Part shown: in pieces, positions 45,835 to 55,234 of the stretch
Layout of the letters: each line of letters starts with the position of its first letter
Numbering within the stretch: the first letter of the stretch is position 1
Assembly (NCBI GenBank): GCA_022457065.1
Contig: JAJGBQ010000005.1
Location: 2,480,001 to 2,544,000, forward strand
Direction: 5' to 3'
From: Curvularia sp. ZM96
Lineage: Eukaryota; Ascomycota; Dothideomycetes; Pleosporales; Pleosporaceae
DNA length: 64,000 bases
Translations under genes and position numbers: made by a program
The notes under the pieces: generated by a model
What the model was told of the DNA's origin: nothing
Databases searched by the model: none
Seen by the model: the letters and a program-made list of their open reading frames with translations, nothing else

Positions 45835-46884
45835 ATGAGCTTATCCATTCGCCGGGGTTTCTCGGTGCAGTAGCACGCTTCTGGCAGGTGTGTGGTCTTG
45901 TCAATATCCTGGGCCTTTCGAATAGCTAATGGGAACTCTTGGGGTACAAGTAGCGCTCGTATGCTTCGGATTATGTTGGAATAGCAATGCTAGTGTGCGG
46001 GTACATAGGGGTATGTGAACAACAAGGCTGAAAGGCCAGAATACCGGGAAGCACACTCACACTATGTACAGCTTCAATTCTTCGCCGAACCCTTCCATCG
46101 CATGTTTTTCCTCGATAACCTCGCTATCAACTATCCACATGCCGAAATCGAGCGTGTGTCAGTGGCTTGGCTGTTTGTCTACGCTGCAGCCGTGCCCCTC
46201 GGTATACTCGTCGTATGGGCAATTGCGTTCCGCCCAGGGACACACAAGGCGCACGTCACTATCCTCGGGCTGGTGATCAGTCTGATCCTCACGAGCTTCA
46301 TCACTGATGTGATCAAAAACGCTGTCGGTAGACCCCGACCCGACCTCATTGCGCGATGCAAGCCCGCACCCGGCACGCCCGCCCACCAGCTCGTCACGTA
46401 CGAAATCTGTACTGAAACCGATCACCACACTCTGCATGACGGATGGCGCAGCTTTCCTAGCGGCCACAGTAGTTTCGCCTTCAGCGGCCTAGGATACCTG
46501 TCCCTCTTCATCGCAGGCCAATGCCACGTTTACCGTCCCCGTGCCGACCTCGCTCGCGTCCTGGTGGCTCTTACGCCGCTGCTCGGCGCCGCTCTCATCG
46601 CCATCTCCCGCTGCGAAGACTACAGACATGATGTCTACGACGTTACTATCGGCTCGTTGCTCGGGATGACAATTGCGCATTACACATATAGAAGGTATTA
46701 TCCTGCTCTCAGGCACCGGCTGTGTGCTACGCCGTTCCCTAATCCGGCTGATGATAAGGGGTGGGGGAAGGTCAAAGGAGATGAGGAGAGTTTGAGAGAC
46801 GTGCAGGAGTTTGAGTTGAGTGAGTTTGAGGAGGAGGGGGAAGGTGAGGAGAGGCTGTTGAATGGAGGGAGGAGACGGGATTGA
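45835..46884 (+). CDS. PAP2-type lipid phosphate phosphatase (LPP1/DPP1-like)
   Basis: An integral membrane enzyme that dephosphorylates phosphatidate, diacylglycerol pyrophosphate or related lipids. Exons 45835-45864, 45954-46010 and 46072-46884; introns of 89 and 61 nt; 299 aa. The three catalytic motifs are complete: KNAVGRPRP (KX6RP), FPSGHSS (PSGH) and SRCEDYRHDVYD (SRX5HX3D). Membrane helices: YVGIAMLVCGYIGLQFF, VAWLFVYAAAVPLGILVVW, ILGLVISLILTSFI, the PSGH helix and two more before a charged, Glu-rich cytosolic tail. The two 5' exons are inferred: the frame otherwise opens with GTG inside what looks like an intron, and adding them yields a normal first transmembrane segment with phase-compatible GT/AG sites. 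The start is therefore less certain than the rest. Confidence 0.85.
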
Positions 46885-47188
46885 GTTTTTATGATTTGGC
46901 TCAGAGTGCTTTATATTGCGTATAATCGTGAGATTTATTGTGTTGTATCGTGGGTTTGTTGTCTGCACAAATATCCCGTGGGATGTGCGGACGGGCGAAG
47001 CCTAGGGCTCATAGTGGTGATACACTATGTAGTAACTGTAGGTACCCTAAATCAGTCAAAGTCTATGCAGCTTGAATTAATCATTACCAAGTCTAGCTGC
47101 AAAATGACACAAAACCTAACAAGCGTCTAACTATGTAGCTGATTGGGTATGCGTGAACAACTACAGAGAGCTTGAAACCTTGCTAGGC
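46885..47188. other. Convergent spacer, no gene seen
   Basis: A 304-bp 3'-3' spacer between the lipid phosphatase and the TPR-subtilase gene. It is AT-rich. Confidence 0.6.
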
Positions 47189-50100
47189 TCACAACAATTC
47201 TTGCCGCTGTCTCCTCCTTCTTATCTCCTCGCGCATCTCCAGCCCTATGCTATCCCCGTACTCATTCCTCAGAACCTCGACAATGCGCGATGCTGCATTT
47301 AACCTGGAGGACGGCGGCTCAGTCCAATCGCCACTGCCGTCGTCATGGAACAGATTCGTCGGATCGAGGTTTCTGTAACGCGTATCTGAGTCGCATTGAA
47401 CAGACAGTAGTTGCCGTAATGTCGAGTGCATGCCCGCAACCTTCTTGAGGTACTTTTCAATCTTCTGTTCGAAACACATGGGGCGTTGGCGGGCGAATTC
47501 TAAAACTAGACCTGCGATGCCGGCGGCGATGGGAGTTGCACAAGAGGTTCCAGCGAGTCGCTTCAATCCCATCTCTGGTTCCTCTGTGGGGAGATCGAAG
47601 GGCCAGGTTGATAGGACTGCTTGCCCTAGCGCTGCGAGACGGTCTCCCTTCTGCTTTGTTCCGGAGGGATTGCTTCCAAGCGGGCGGCCATTCACGTCTG
47701 CCGCATCGATAGCGATGACTTCAAGTGCGCGGGCTGGAAAGGCCATTCCGGCTTTCGTTCTCAGGCCGTCATTGGAGCTGGCTGCGAATATAAGCACGTC
47801 GTTGGCTCGAGCATGCAGCAATGCTTTTTCTAGCTCTTCTTCGCTGTTGTCTTCCCAGCCCAGGCTCATACTGATAATGTCGACTTTTTTCTTGTCCACT
47901 GCATCGCGGATCGCGTCCGCGACGTGTTTTTTATCAATGTGGCTGTTGCCGTCACAGACCCTGTATACATACACGTCTGCATATGGGCAGACGGTTAGAA
48001 TCAAGCCAGCCGCGTGGGTTCCGTGTCCTTTGGTATCTATGTTCCAAGCGAGGGACGGATCCAGCACTTTGCCAATCTTGACCCTGGGACCTTTCATGAG
48101 GGACGGCACTGGGCCTTTTGCTGTACTCTTGGCTACGCCTGTATCGAGAACTGCGATTCGAACGCGTCGAGCGGTTTTTGTCATGTCGTAGCAGTCATCT
48201 CGGTACTGGTCTAGGAAGACGTGCGTTTTGCTCTGAAGGCGGTCGAACCACTCGTCTGCTATAACCTCGCTGTATAGAGTAAGCTAGATGTAATGATCTT
48301 ATTAGTACAGCCGTGACTCACTCTCTATTGCTCCAGTCTTTGCTGTGAGGCACCCATTTTGGTGTCGGTGTCGGTCCTGGGATATCTACTGATGCAGCCC
48401 GTCTATGTCCTGCACCGCTTGGTTGCGACACACGTAATCCGCCTTGACTGAGTGTGTCGTTTGAGCGCGATTTTCGTACTTTCTGATTGAGCTCCGGTTC
48501 ATCAAAATCTTGATGCCAGCCTCCTGGAATGATGTGTTCTGTACGTCCTGCATTGAACGCCCCTGTGCTGATAACTTGGACAGGGTCTGGTCGTGTGACC
48601 ATCTCTAAGGGCTTACTTTGATTGGATTTTACAGTAGAGGCGGTACTGTCAATCCGGTTTGGTGTTACCGCTGAAGACTGCTGATGAACATCTTCATTCC
48701 ATGGGTTGGTGGACAGGAAGGACTCGCAGGCGTCTGCCCAAAGATACGGTTGTTGAAGCTTGCCCTCGGCTGGTATTGGTTTTGGGTCGGTTACAGATCT
48801 CTCTGTGGTCACCTTACTTGGTGGCACCACCAAAACCTCGCTCCGTTTTTCTGTTTGTCTTCTTTCAGACTTTTCAGTAAACTGTGTCCCAATACCACTC
48901 ATAAGAAGTGCATTTCTACTCGTGCTCCTTTCAGCGTTTGAATTGTGCTTCGAGCTCTCCTTGAGATCATTCTCAAGCTTTGGCAGTAATGACACTCGCT
49001 TTGAGTCACTAGATCTAGACCGTCGCTCTTTCCTTTTCGCGATATCTGTGTTCACAATAGCCATGGGCGAAGGCGTTGCATGGTAATGCGACTGTGAGCT
49101 CTTCGGTCTTTCCCGCTCATGTTGACTTTGGGATCTCGGCTTTATGCTGTCTGGAATCTGTGTCTCTTTCCTATGCTCCGGTTCCGATAGAACTATAGAA
49201 GGCGCAGAATGAATCCGTGGAGCCTTTTGCTCCCCTGAAACTTCCTGATTTCGTGAGTTTCCCCTATTGTTTTGTTCTTGTTTTTTTATCTCCAGATTGG
49301 GCTTTTGTTCTTTTGAATTGCTAGGTTTCGCAACCAGATTAATCACGTCCAATTCATGCCTTCTGTCCTCTGGCTTTGTATCCAGTTTGGAGGCGCTGCG
49401 GGACGGCCCCTTCTCAGGCTGCGTTGTTGGCATTGAGTTCATTTTTTCTCGCTGAGGTTTGCTGTCGCTTGGAGCTAAGGATGCTGACTCCTTTTGCCTC
49501 ATGGACCTCCCATTTAGTTTCAAATCTTTGGGTGCTGTTGAGTCATCCTTGTAATCACTGTTGCGTTTTGTTCTGTTCACATCGCTCCTAGTAGAATTTG
49601 ATCGTTGCGTCTTTTTCAATGCAGTCTCAGCTGTACTATGAGGTGAAAGCGTTTCAGAAGCCGAGTGTGGACGAATCGGCAGATCGCGCTTTGCTTCAGG
49701 TTTCATTGAAGATTTTGATACATCCTTAGCATGTGGATGGTCAACGACTGATTCGGATTTTGAAGTTTGCTTCTGGGAACCTCTTGGTGACTGATCGGTC
49801 AAATGCAGCTCCGTGGTTATTACTGAAGCAGCCTTTAAACTATCGGCCTTCCGCTTCGCGCTTGACTGGTGTTCGTTTGAATTTTCTACTTCACCACGTT
49901 TCTTGGGATTAGTAGGGGTTTGACTGGGTTCTTTTGCAGAATCAGATAGCCTGCTTTGTCGTTCTGTTCGCGAGCTTGTCTCAGCAACTTGATGTCGGGT
50001 TTCTCTATCCAGTCTTTCTTGCGCCCTTTCTCGGTCAGTTGTCCGGCCGGTTTGATTAGGTTGCTTTGGGATATCTGGAACCCGCGGCTTCTGGCTTTCT

Positions 50101-51050
50101 TGAATTTTAGGTGGCTCTGCTTTTCTGGGCTTCTCGCTCTGATTCTTTTTGTCCGGTTTATGTGCAGATGCACTAGCCTCTTTTCCTTCCCTAGCTACAG
50201 TTCTCTTCTCCTCCTCCACCTGGCGTCGTAACTCCCTTCGAATTTTTTCCGCCTTTCTCTGTTCTTCTTGTTGTTGTAAAGCGATATTCTCTGAGCAACT
50301 CCGTAGGGACTTTTTGGTTTTTTGAAGGTAGGTATTGTATTCAGGTGCAGATCTTGCCTGACATTCGTTCGCTTCCAATATCCTCAAAAGTTCTTGAAAC
50401 TTCTCAGAAGCATCGACATATTTCTCGAGAGTGTGTAATTCTTTTCCAAGGTTGAACCTGATTCTTACGGTCTCTATATGACTTTTGCCAAGATTTTGTT
50501 CTGCTTTCTGCAACGTTTCAACGTTCAGATTCACTGCTCTCATAATGTTTCGGTCGGAACCAGACTTGAACAAGGCTGAAGCAAGATCTGCGCGGTGTTT
50601 GTAGAGCTCTTCTAGGGACCGATTTGCTTTTGAGTCTACGACATCCTCATATAAGCTGATTGCCTCGGAAAACTTGTTATTTGCTAGGTGTGTTTCTGCT
50701 AGTTGACCTTGAGCGTATAAATGTCGTTTTTGTGCCAGTTCAATTAGCTCCTTGGATGAACCAGACCGTTGATGTTGTTTCAAGTTTTCCAAAGTCCATT
50801 CGACGTTTCTCAAGTGGCAGGTGGTGGCCTTGGCAAGGTTGCCCGTGTTTCTGACGTTGTCCGCCAAATGTTCACGTAGAGTCAGTGTTGCTTCGCTCAG
50901 TTTTCCCCAATGCCTCTCAGCCAACTCAGTTGCCTCTCCATAAGCCTTCGCTGCTTCTTCAAACAGTCTCGTATCGCCATCTTCTTCTGCTGCTTTCTCG
51001 AGACCCTCAGCTGTTTCGACAAGCACTCTGATCCGGTTAACTGTACTCAT
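47189..51050 (-). CDS. TPR-like / disordered / subtilisin-like (S8) serine protease fusion
   Basis: Exons 51050-48322 and 48269-47189; a 52-nt intron (GTGAGT, CTAAT branch, ACAG); 1269 aa. Residues 1 to about 270 are helical repeats of TPR type (e.g. LAETHLANNKFSEAISLYEDVVDSKA, IRFNLGKELHTLEKYVDASEKFQELL), followed by a basic coiled coil and a roughly 550-residue Ser/Lys/Glu/Pro-rich disordered region. The C-terminal third is a peptidase S8 domain with Asp about 952 (AVLDTGV), His about 992 (GHGTHAAGL), the oxyanion Asn about 1076 (AASSNDG) and Ser about 1152 (AGTSCATP): a complete triad. There is no signal peptide and no I9 propeptide, so it should be intracellular. Without the intron it would be read as two genes; splicing joins them in frame through NRDEVIADEWFDRL. 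It is divergent from a single-pass membrane protein and close to a gasdermin-like gene. A role as an activating protease is inference. Confidence 0.87.
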
Positions 51051-51499
51051 GTTGCCAAGTACCAGGCAACTGTACCATAGATTCTTGTAACCCCGTGAAT
51101 AAAAAGTAAAAGATGTGAGTGTGTCGTAAGGCCGAGTCGACACCTCCCGCAACGACCCTTACACTTCCCTTAAAAGACACACCAACCTCGAATAACTGAG
51201 AAGTCGATAATGAATGCAAAACCAGGCACCATGCCGCTCCTAGAAGAAGTGGTCTCATGCCTGTCAGCTTAATAAGAGAAGGCGATCAGGCTGCCATGAG
51301 AGTGGGGGCTGAAAGCTCGCCTGCACGTCCCGTATAGGTCAAGCGAATATGCAGCTGCTCAGCCCATGACGATTTCAGTACAGCTCGTTTATCGATAAAT
51401 GCCAGCCTTCTCATTTCCGGCTTGTCGCGTACACACTCGGCCAGACAGAGTGGGCTGTGTAGCTTCAAACTTCGCTGTAATGCTAGCTTTACCTTCCAC
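51051..51499. promoter_or_regulatory. Divergent promoter region, TPR-subtilase / membrane protein
   Basis: A 449-bp head-to-head spacer. The minus-strand frame is open for another 34 codons to 51152 but lacks conserved features. No specific site was recognised. Confidence 0.45.
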
Positions 51500-52198
51500 A
51501 TGCCTGTACTTCCCACTGCACCTCAGCGCCAACCATGGATGACGAATCAGACAAATGCTGAAATAAATGCTGAATCACGCGTACTCGTCACCATATCGCC
51601 TCGAAGATTCGCTTTACGGACGCCGCCCACGCCATCGCTTGCCGCGGAGGTAGTGGCCGAGACAAGCCCAAGCAGCCCAACAACCCAGAGACCATCTAAC
51701 GAGGTTATCGGAGGTGCATTCATAGGCGCGTTCCTTGGGGCTTTATTATTGATATTCTTATTGGGATACTGCTGTGGAGGTGGTCGCGAACCTAGTGAAG
51801 ACGGCTCCACAGACTCCAGCCTGACGTCAAAAGACCCTCCACCAGATCCTCAGTCGGTTTACCAAGTACCTCCAATACCAAGCAATCCAACTGGAGGTTA
51901 TGCAGTCCCCGGAGTCTCAAATCCTACACCTGTTTATCCACATACTGCGTCAAGACCAGTTGAACGCTCTCAGGCAACCACCCAGCAGCCTAGGACAAAG
52001 CCCACAATAGCTAAAGTCGGGGGAACACCGAGTTGGATTCGACGGAATCCAAAACCTCGCCGGCCCCCGCCACACAGTGCAGCCGGTTCTGAATCAGTAT
52101 CTAGTTTGAGCGATAGACGTAGACGGAGAGTATGGCTCCCCACGTCCCACTATTATATGGCTCACATACTAAAGTCAATGATAGTCTTCAAGACGTGA
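51500..52198 (+). CDS. Small single-pass membrane protein, unknown function
   Basis: 232 aa in one frame from ATG 51500; a second in-frame ATG at 51539 would remove 13 residues. There is no cleavable signal peptide. One strong hydrophobic helix lies at about residues 68-90 (VIGGAFIGAFLGALLLIFLLGY), preceded by a Ser/Thr/Pro-rich segment and followed by CCGGG (possible acylation site) and a Pro/Ser/Arg-rich cytosolic tail. This plan (S/T-rich outside, GG/GAFIG helix, disordered inside) is common in fungal single-span surface proteins, but I do not recognise the family. The last 30 or so residues (after a run of five Arg) may not be native: a GTATGG donor in that run could open a further intron. 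It is divergent from the TPR-subtilase and 340 bp upstream of the gasdermin-like gene. Confidence 0.6.
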   Translation: MPVLPTAPQRQPWMTNQTNAEINAESRVLVTISPRRFALRTPPTPSLAAEVVAETSPSSPTTQRPSNEVIGGAFIGAFLGALLLIFLLGYCCGGGREPSEDGSTDSSLTSKDPPPDPQSVYQVPPIPSNPTGGYAVPGVSNPTPVYPHTASRPVERSQATTQQPRTKPTIAKVGGTPSWIRRNPKPRRPPPHSAAGSESVSSLSDRRRRRVWLPTSHYYMAHILKSMIVFKT

Positions 52199-52538
52199 TG
52201 AGGGAGTCCGAATTATCGAGTTAGACGTGCCCAGAAACCTTAGTTACCTGCGTTCGGCGACGTAATCAGACCTGAGACGCACGATTGAATACTGGACCCT
52301 GAAGGTATAATCAACTACCTGCAATCAAATAGAGATTCTAGCACGTTTTATTCCTCTAGCGGGTCATAACAGATTAAGAACCGTTCGCAGCTTGAAAACG
52401 GCCCCATAGGCTAGGTCATGCATTACACGTCACCCTGCATCTTCATGCATGTTTCAGCTCTAAGGCATGGGTGCCTATTTACTATTACTTCGCATATATG
52501 ATGGCTTAGGTCATTACAACCTTCCTGCAAGTCGCATC
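52199..52538. other. Spacer upstream of the gasdermin-like gene
   Basis: A 340-bp spacer. An open frame continues upstream of the chosen start to 52467 without conserved-looking sequence. No gene is seen. Confidence 0.55.
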
Positions 52539-53393
52539 ATGTCGAAACCAACCTACTTCCTTACTCCGCCTCGCCCCTCGCCCCCAGATGGCCCTATCCG
52601 TCTCGGTGCAATCATTCCTTCGCCCACTCAGCCTGACGAACCTTTATACTTACCATCTCTTCCTGAGTCAGCCGATACCAGCATCTTCACTGAATACAAC
52701 TGGAGCGGCTCTTACGTCAAAGCTTCATCGTCTCACTTTGGCATCTGGACTTCATTCCTTGAAATCATACTCGGCATAGGTGCAGATGTCGGTGTTGAAC
52801 TTGACAAGTCGCTAGAGCGTAAATGGGATGTAGAACGCATGACGACGCAGACTTTTCTGCCCAGCCGATCCTTCTTGGAGCAAGTAGTACAGAACGAGGA
52901 CGTAAAGCAGTACATCACCGAGAACCGTTTTAGAGAAAAGGTGTACATGATTACAGGCGTCATGGTTGCTTCATCTTCCACCGTATCGAGCGAAAAGCTA
53001 GCGGAACGCGGTGTGTACGTTCATGCTGGTGTGGATGCGACGGCTTGGGGTGGCGTGCCAATATCAGTCGGCCCTGAGGGAAAGTGGAAGCGGAAAAAGG
53101 AAACCAAAGAGTCGAGTCAACGGCCTGATGAATTTGTCTTTGCGTATAGAATTAGGCAGATCAAGATCGGGAGGAAAGGTGAGATCAAATCAAACAAAGT
53201 GTTTGATAAGGGTGCTTTGTTCGATACGCACCGAGAGAGGGTAAACCGAGATATGGGTGAGGTGGAACTACAGGGCTTGGGTGACGAGGCGGATATTGAA
53301 GACATTGAGCTGGAAAGTAGAAAGGTGAGACAGGAAATGGAAGGTGGAAAGGAAGAAGAATTTGTGTGCGTTTTTCCAGAGCCTCTAGATTAG
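52539..53393 (+). CDS. Candidate fungal gasdermin-like (pore-forming) protein
   Basis: 284 aa, intronless, no signal peptide, no membrane helix. Visible layout: a Pro-rich start with LGAIIPSP (residues 22-29); a glycine-rich amphipathic stretch after FGIWTSFL (68-88); a helical segment (FLEQVV...YITENRF, 112-131) leading into the strand KVYMITGVMVA (134-144); a GVDATAWGGVPISVGPEG region (164-181); FVFAYRIRQIKI (199-210); then a charged roughly 74-residue tail. The order helix, hydrophobic strand ending T-x-V, variable loops, and strand FxxAxRIxQ is reminiscent of gasdermin N-terminal domains, and the length matches fungal members. Fungal gasdermins are known to lie beside S8 or caspase-like protease genes and to be activated by removal of a short C-terminal tail; an S8 gene lies 1.5 kb away here. 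The assignment is by layout and context only; no match was computed. It could instead be a different cytosolic fungal family. Confidence 0.55.
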   Translation: MSKPTYFLTPPRPSPPDGPIRLGAIIPSPTQPDEPLYLPSLPESADTSIFTEYNWSGSYVKASSSHFGIWTSFLEIILGIGADVGVELDKSLERKWDVERMTTQTFLPSRSFLEQVVQNEDVKQYITENRFREKVYMITGVMVASSSTVSSEKLAERGVYVHAGVDATAWGGVPISVGPEGKWKRKKETKESSQRPDEFVFAYRIRQIKIGRKGEIKSNKVFDKGALFDTHRERVNRDMGEVELQGLGDEADIEDIELESRKVRQEMEGGKEEEFVCVFPEPLD

Positions 53394-54511
53394 AAAGTTT
53401 GAATGTTGGTGTTGAGAAGGGAAGCTGGACATGACAAAGAATACTTGATTATAAGAGCTGCTTGGGAGGAAACCAATTTACGGAAAATCCTCATATCTTT
53501 CCGGGCAAGGCGCCTTTCTACTTTATGCTGTAGATGAAAAACAACGCTTAGGATGGAATTTTCTCACGTGTGAAGCCATAAGAATTGAAGACTCGCTCTT
53601 ACTAATCACCCAAAACCTGTAGGGATATGCGACGGAATGGTGAGCAATGATATCGTCGAATTATTCTTATTTTCTGGTTACCCAAGAAAGCCACATACTA
53701 ATAGGGATGCATGCTAGTCAGATTCACCATGCCTGATGGCTCCCTTTAAACTACTCTCTTTCCCTCATTCAGTGCTTCGCTATCTTTCTATCTTTCTATA
53801 TCGTTCCAACCCTTCCTGAGTAAAGAGATCTTGTCCAGACTTCCATCAGCAATCTAGGCTTCGTCACTGCTTCATCTGTCACTTTCCTTAGCGGAAGCGG
53901 TCTTGATTGTATTTGCGAGAGTGTTTCTACAAAATTGCTTAGAACCCAATGCACCTAGAGATGACGAATTATGGCGCACCATCGCTAGGAACCGTGTTGG
54001 TTGATGGACCGAAGTGATTAGCTTACCACCCCTTCTATCAAACACAATTACAATGATAGATTGTCGCACTCTTGTTTGTTTGACGAGGTACGACAAGGAC
54101 GTTTCTATTGCTTACCATCATTTGTATCATCTTGTTTCTGGTTATTATGGGAATATCTTTGTGGTTATATTTAAGTCGGGTGACATATGTGACTGTCTTC
54201 TAGAGTTTGGCCGAGGCCTCATATGCTCTGATGAATCAATCCGGCACCTGGTAGTTGATTATGCCGAGTGTGTAGTAATTACATTTCTATTGAACCTAAG
54301 ACGAACAAAAATCTGAATAGGTACGAGAAAAATAAATTCACCAGCCCTCGTAGCACTAGCCCTGTTCCTGAACCGACGTGGGGACATTTCTGCTAACTCC
54401 CTCGCTACGGGCCGGTCCCACTCTCTCACCTACTACTCCACAATATGTATTTTGAATTTTTCTCGCCACTCATCCAACAAAGAGATCAGCTGGTCTCAAG
54501 CAACCACCATA
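53394..54511. other. Intergenic region, no gene seen
   Basis: A 1.1-kb AT-rich stretch between the gasdermin-like gene and the tRNA gene. Small frames only (such as 54014-54316 plus) without support. Confidence 0.55.
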
Positions 54512-54618
54512 GCATCGGTGGTTTAGTGGTAAAATTAGCCGTTGCCATCCATCTGTTCAATCCAACGAGCAGCATGGGCAGTTTCGGCTAGCCCCGGGTT
54601 CGATTCCCGGCCGATGCA
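54512..54618 (+). tRNA. tRNA-Gly (GCC) with a 36-nt intron
   Basis: Acceptor stem GCATCGG pairs with CCGATGC (54611-54617), followed by discriminator A. The D arm contains GGTTTAGTGGTAA. Anticodon stem AGCCG (54537-54541) pairs with CGGCT (54585-54589); the loop reads TT-GCC-A with the anticodon at 54544-54546. The intron 54548-54583 is inserted one base 3' of the anticodon, the canonical position for nuclear tRNA introns. The T arm is CCGGG-TTCGATT-CCCGG. The internal A box (TGGTTTAGTGG) and B box (GGTTCGATTCC) are intact. Confidence 0.93.
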
Positions 54619-54621
54619 TGC

Positions 54622-54626
54622 TTTTT
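54622..54626 (+). terminator. RNA polymerase III T-run terminator
   Basis: Five T residues begin four bases after the tRNA-Gly 3' end, as expected for Pol III termination. Confidence 0.75.
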
Positions 54627-54694
54627 GGCGCTGCGGGCAGCTGGCCTGGAGGTCGTGGAGCTGGTTTTTTGCTGTTTTGATCGGGTTGGAAGAT

Positions 54695-54775
54695 GCTAGC
54701 CCCGGGTTCGGTGAGTTTGCTCGAGCAGCGTTCGATTCGAATCCAACTAATAGTAAATAGATTCCCGGCCGATGC
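54695..54775 (+). pseudogene. 3'-half tRNA-Gly copy split by a 50-nt insertion
   Basis: Bases 54695-54710 repeat tRNA positions 54587-54602 exactly and 54761-54775 repeat 54603-54617 exactly, so together they duplicate the 3' third of the neighbouring tRNA-Gly. They are interrupted inside the T loop (TTCG | ATT) by 54711-54760. That insertion starts GTGAGT, ends TAG and contains ACTAAT, i.e. it has the look of a short spliceosomal intron. The 5' part of the tRNA is missing and the B box is broken, so the copy cannot be a functional tRNA. Confidence 0.8.
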
Positions 54776-55234
54776 GAAACATTCTTTTTTGCTTATCTTG
54801 ACTCCCCTCATAATTAATGGAATACTAGTATAGGTGACGGTTGACGATATTGGTCCGTGCGCAAGGTAAAGGCGTTGTAATGTGCGTTGAACGATACGCG
54901 AGATCGGCGCGGACTTTATTTTTTCGAGATACATTATGCTCGTTCGCGTACAGCGCTTCGAGAATCGGCAGCTTACATGCAAGCTGTGGTGGCCATGATT
55001 TTGGTTACATATGTTATCTCAAACTCAAAAGAGATAACGGCAGTTCGATGCAGGGACTTTGCAAGATGCACGAAACAGGGTGTGCGGTATTTGGGACTTT
55101 GCCGAAGTAACGTTCAACGCTGGTTCATTTGCAGACATAAGATATCCCCTTGCAGTACCTGTTTTCCAGATGTGCGCGGGGGTAACCGACGAAATAATCA
55201 TGTGAATTTGGCGCCAATGCGTGACTAAAACCGG
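54776..55234. other. Intergenic, tRNA remnant to SDR 3' end
   Basis: A 459-bp spacer that includes the 3' region of the minus-strand SDR. No gene is seen. Confidence 0.6.

Noticed and set aside
48318..51152. Treating the TPR-like protein and the S8 protease (47189-48184) as two separate genes
   Set aside because: A good 52-nt intron (GTGAGT ... CTAAT ... ACAG) joins them with matching phases, and the region between is open and protein-like up to the protease core. The protease on its own would lack a credible start.
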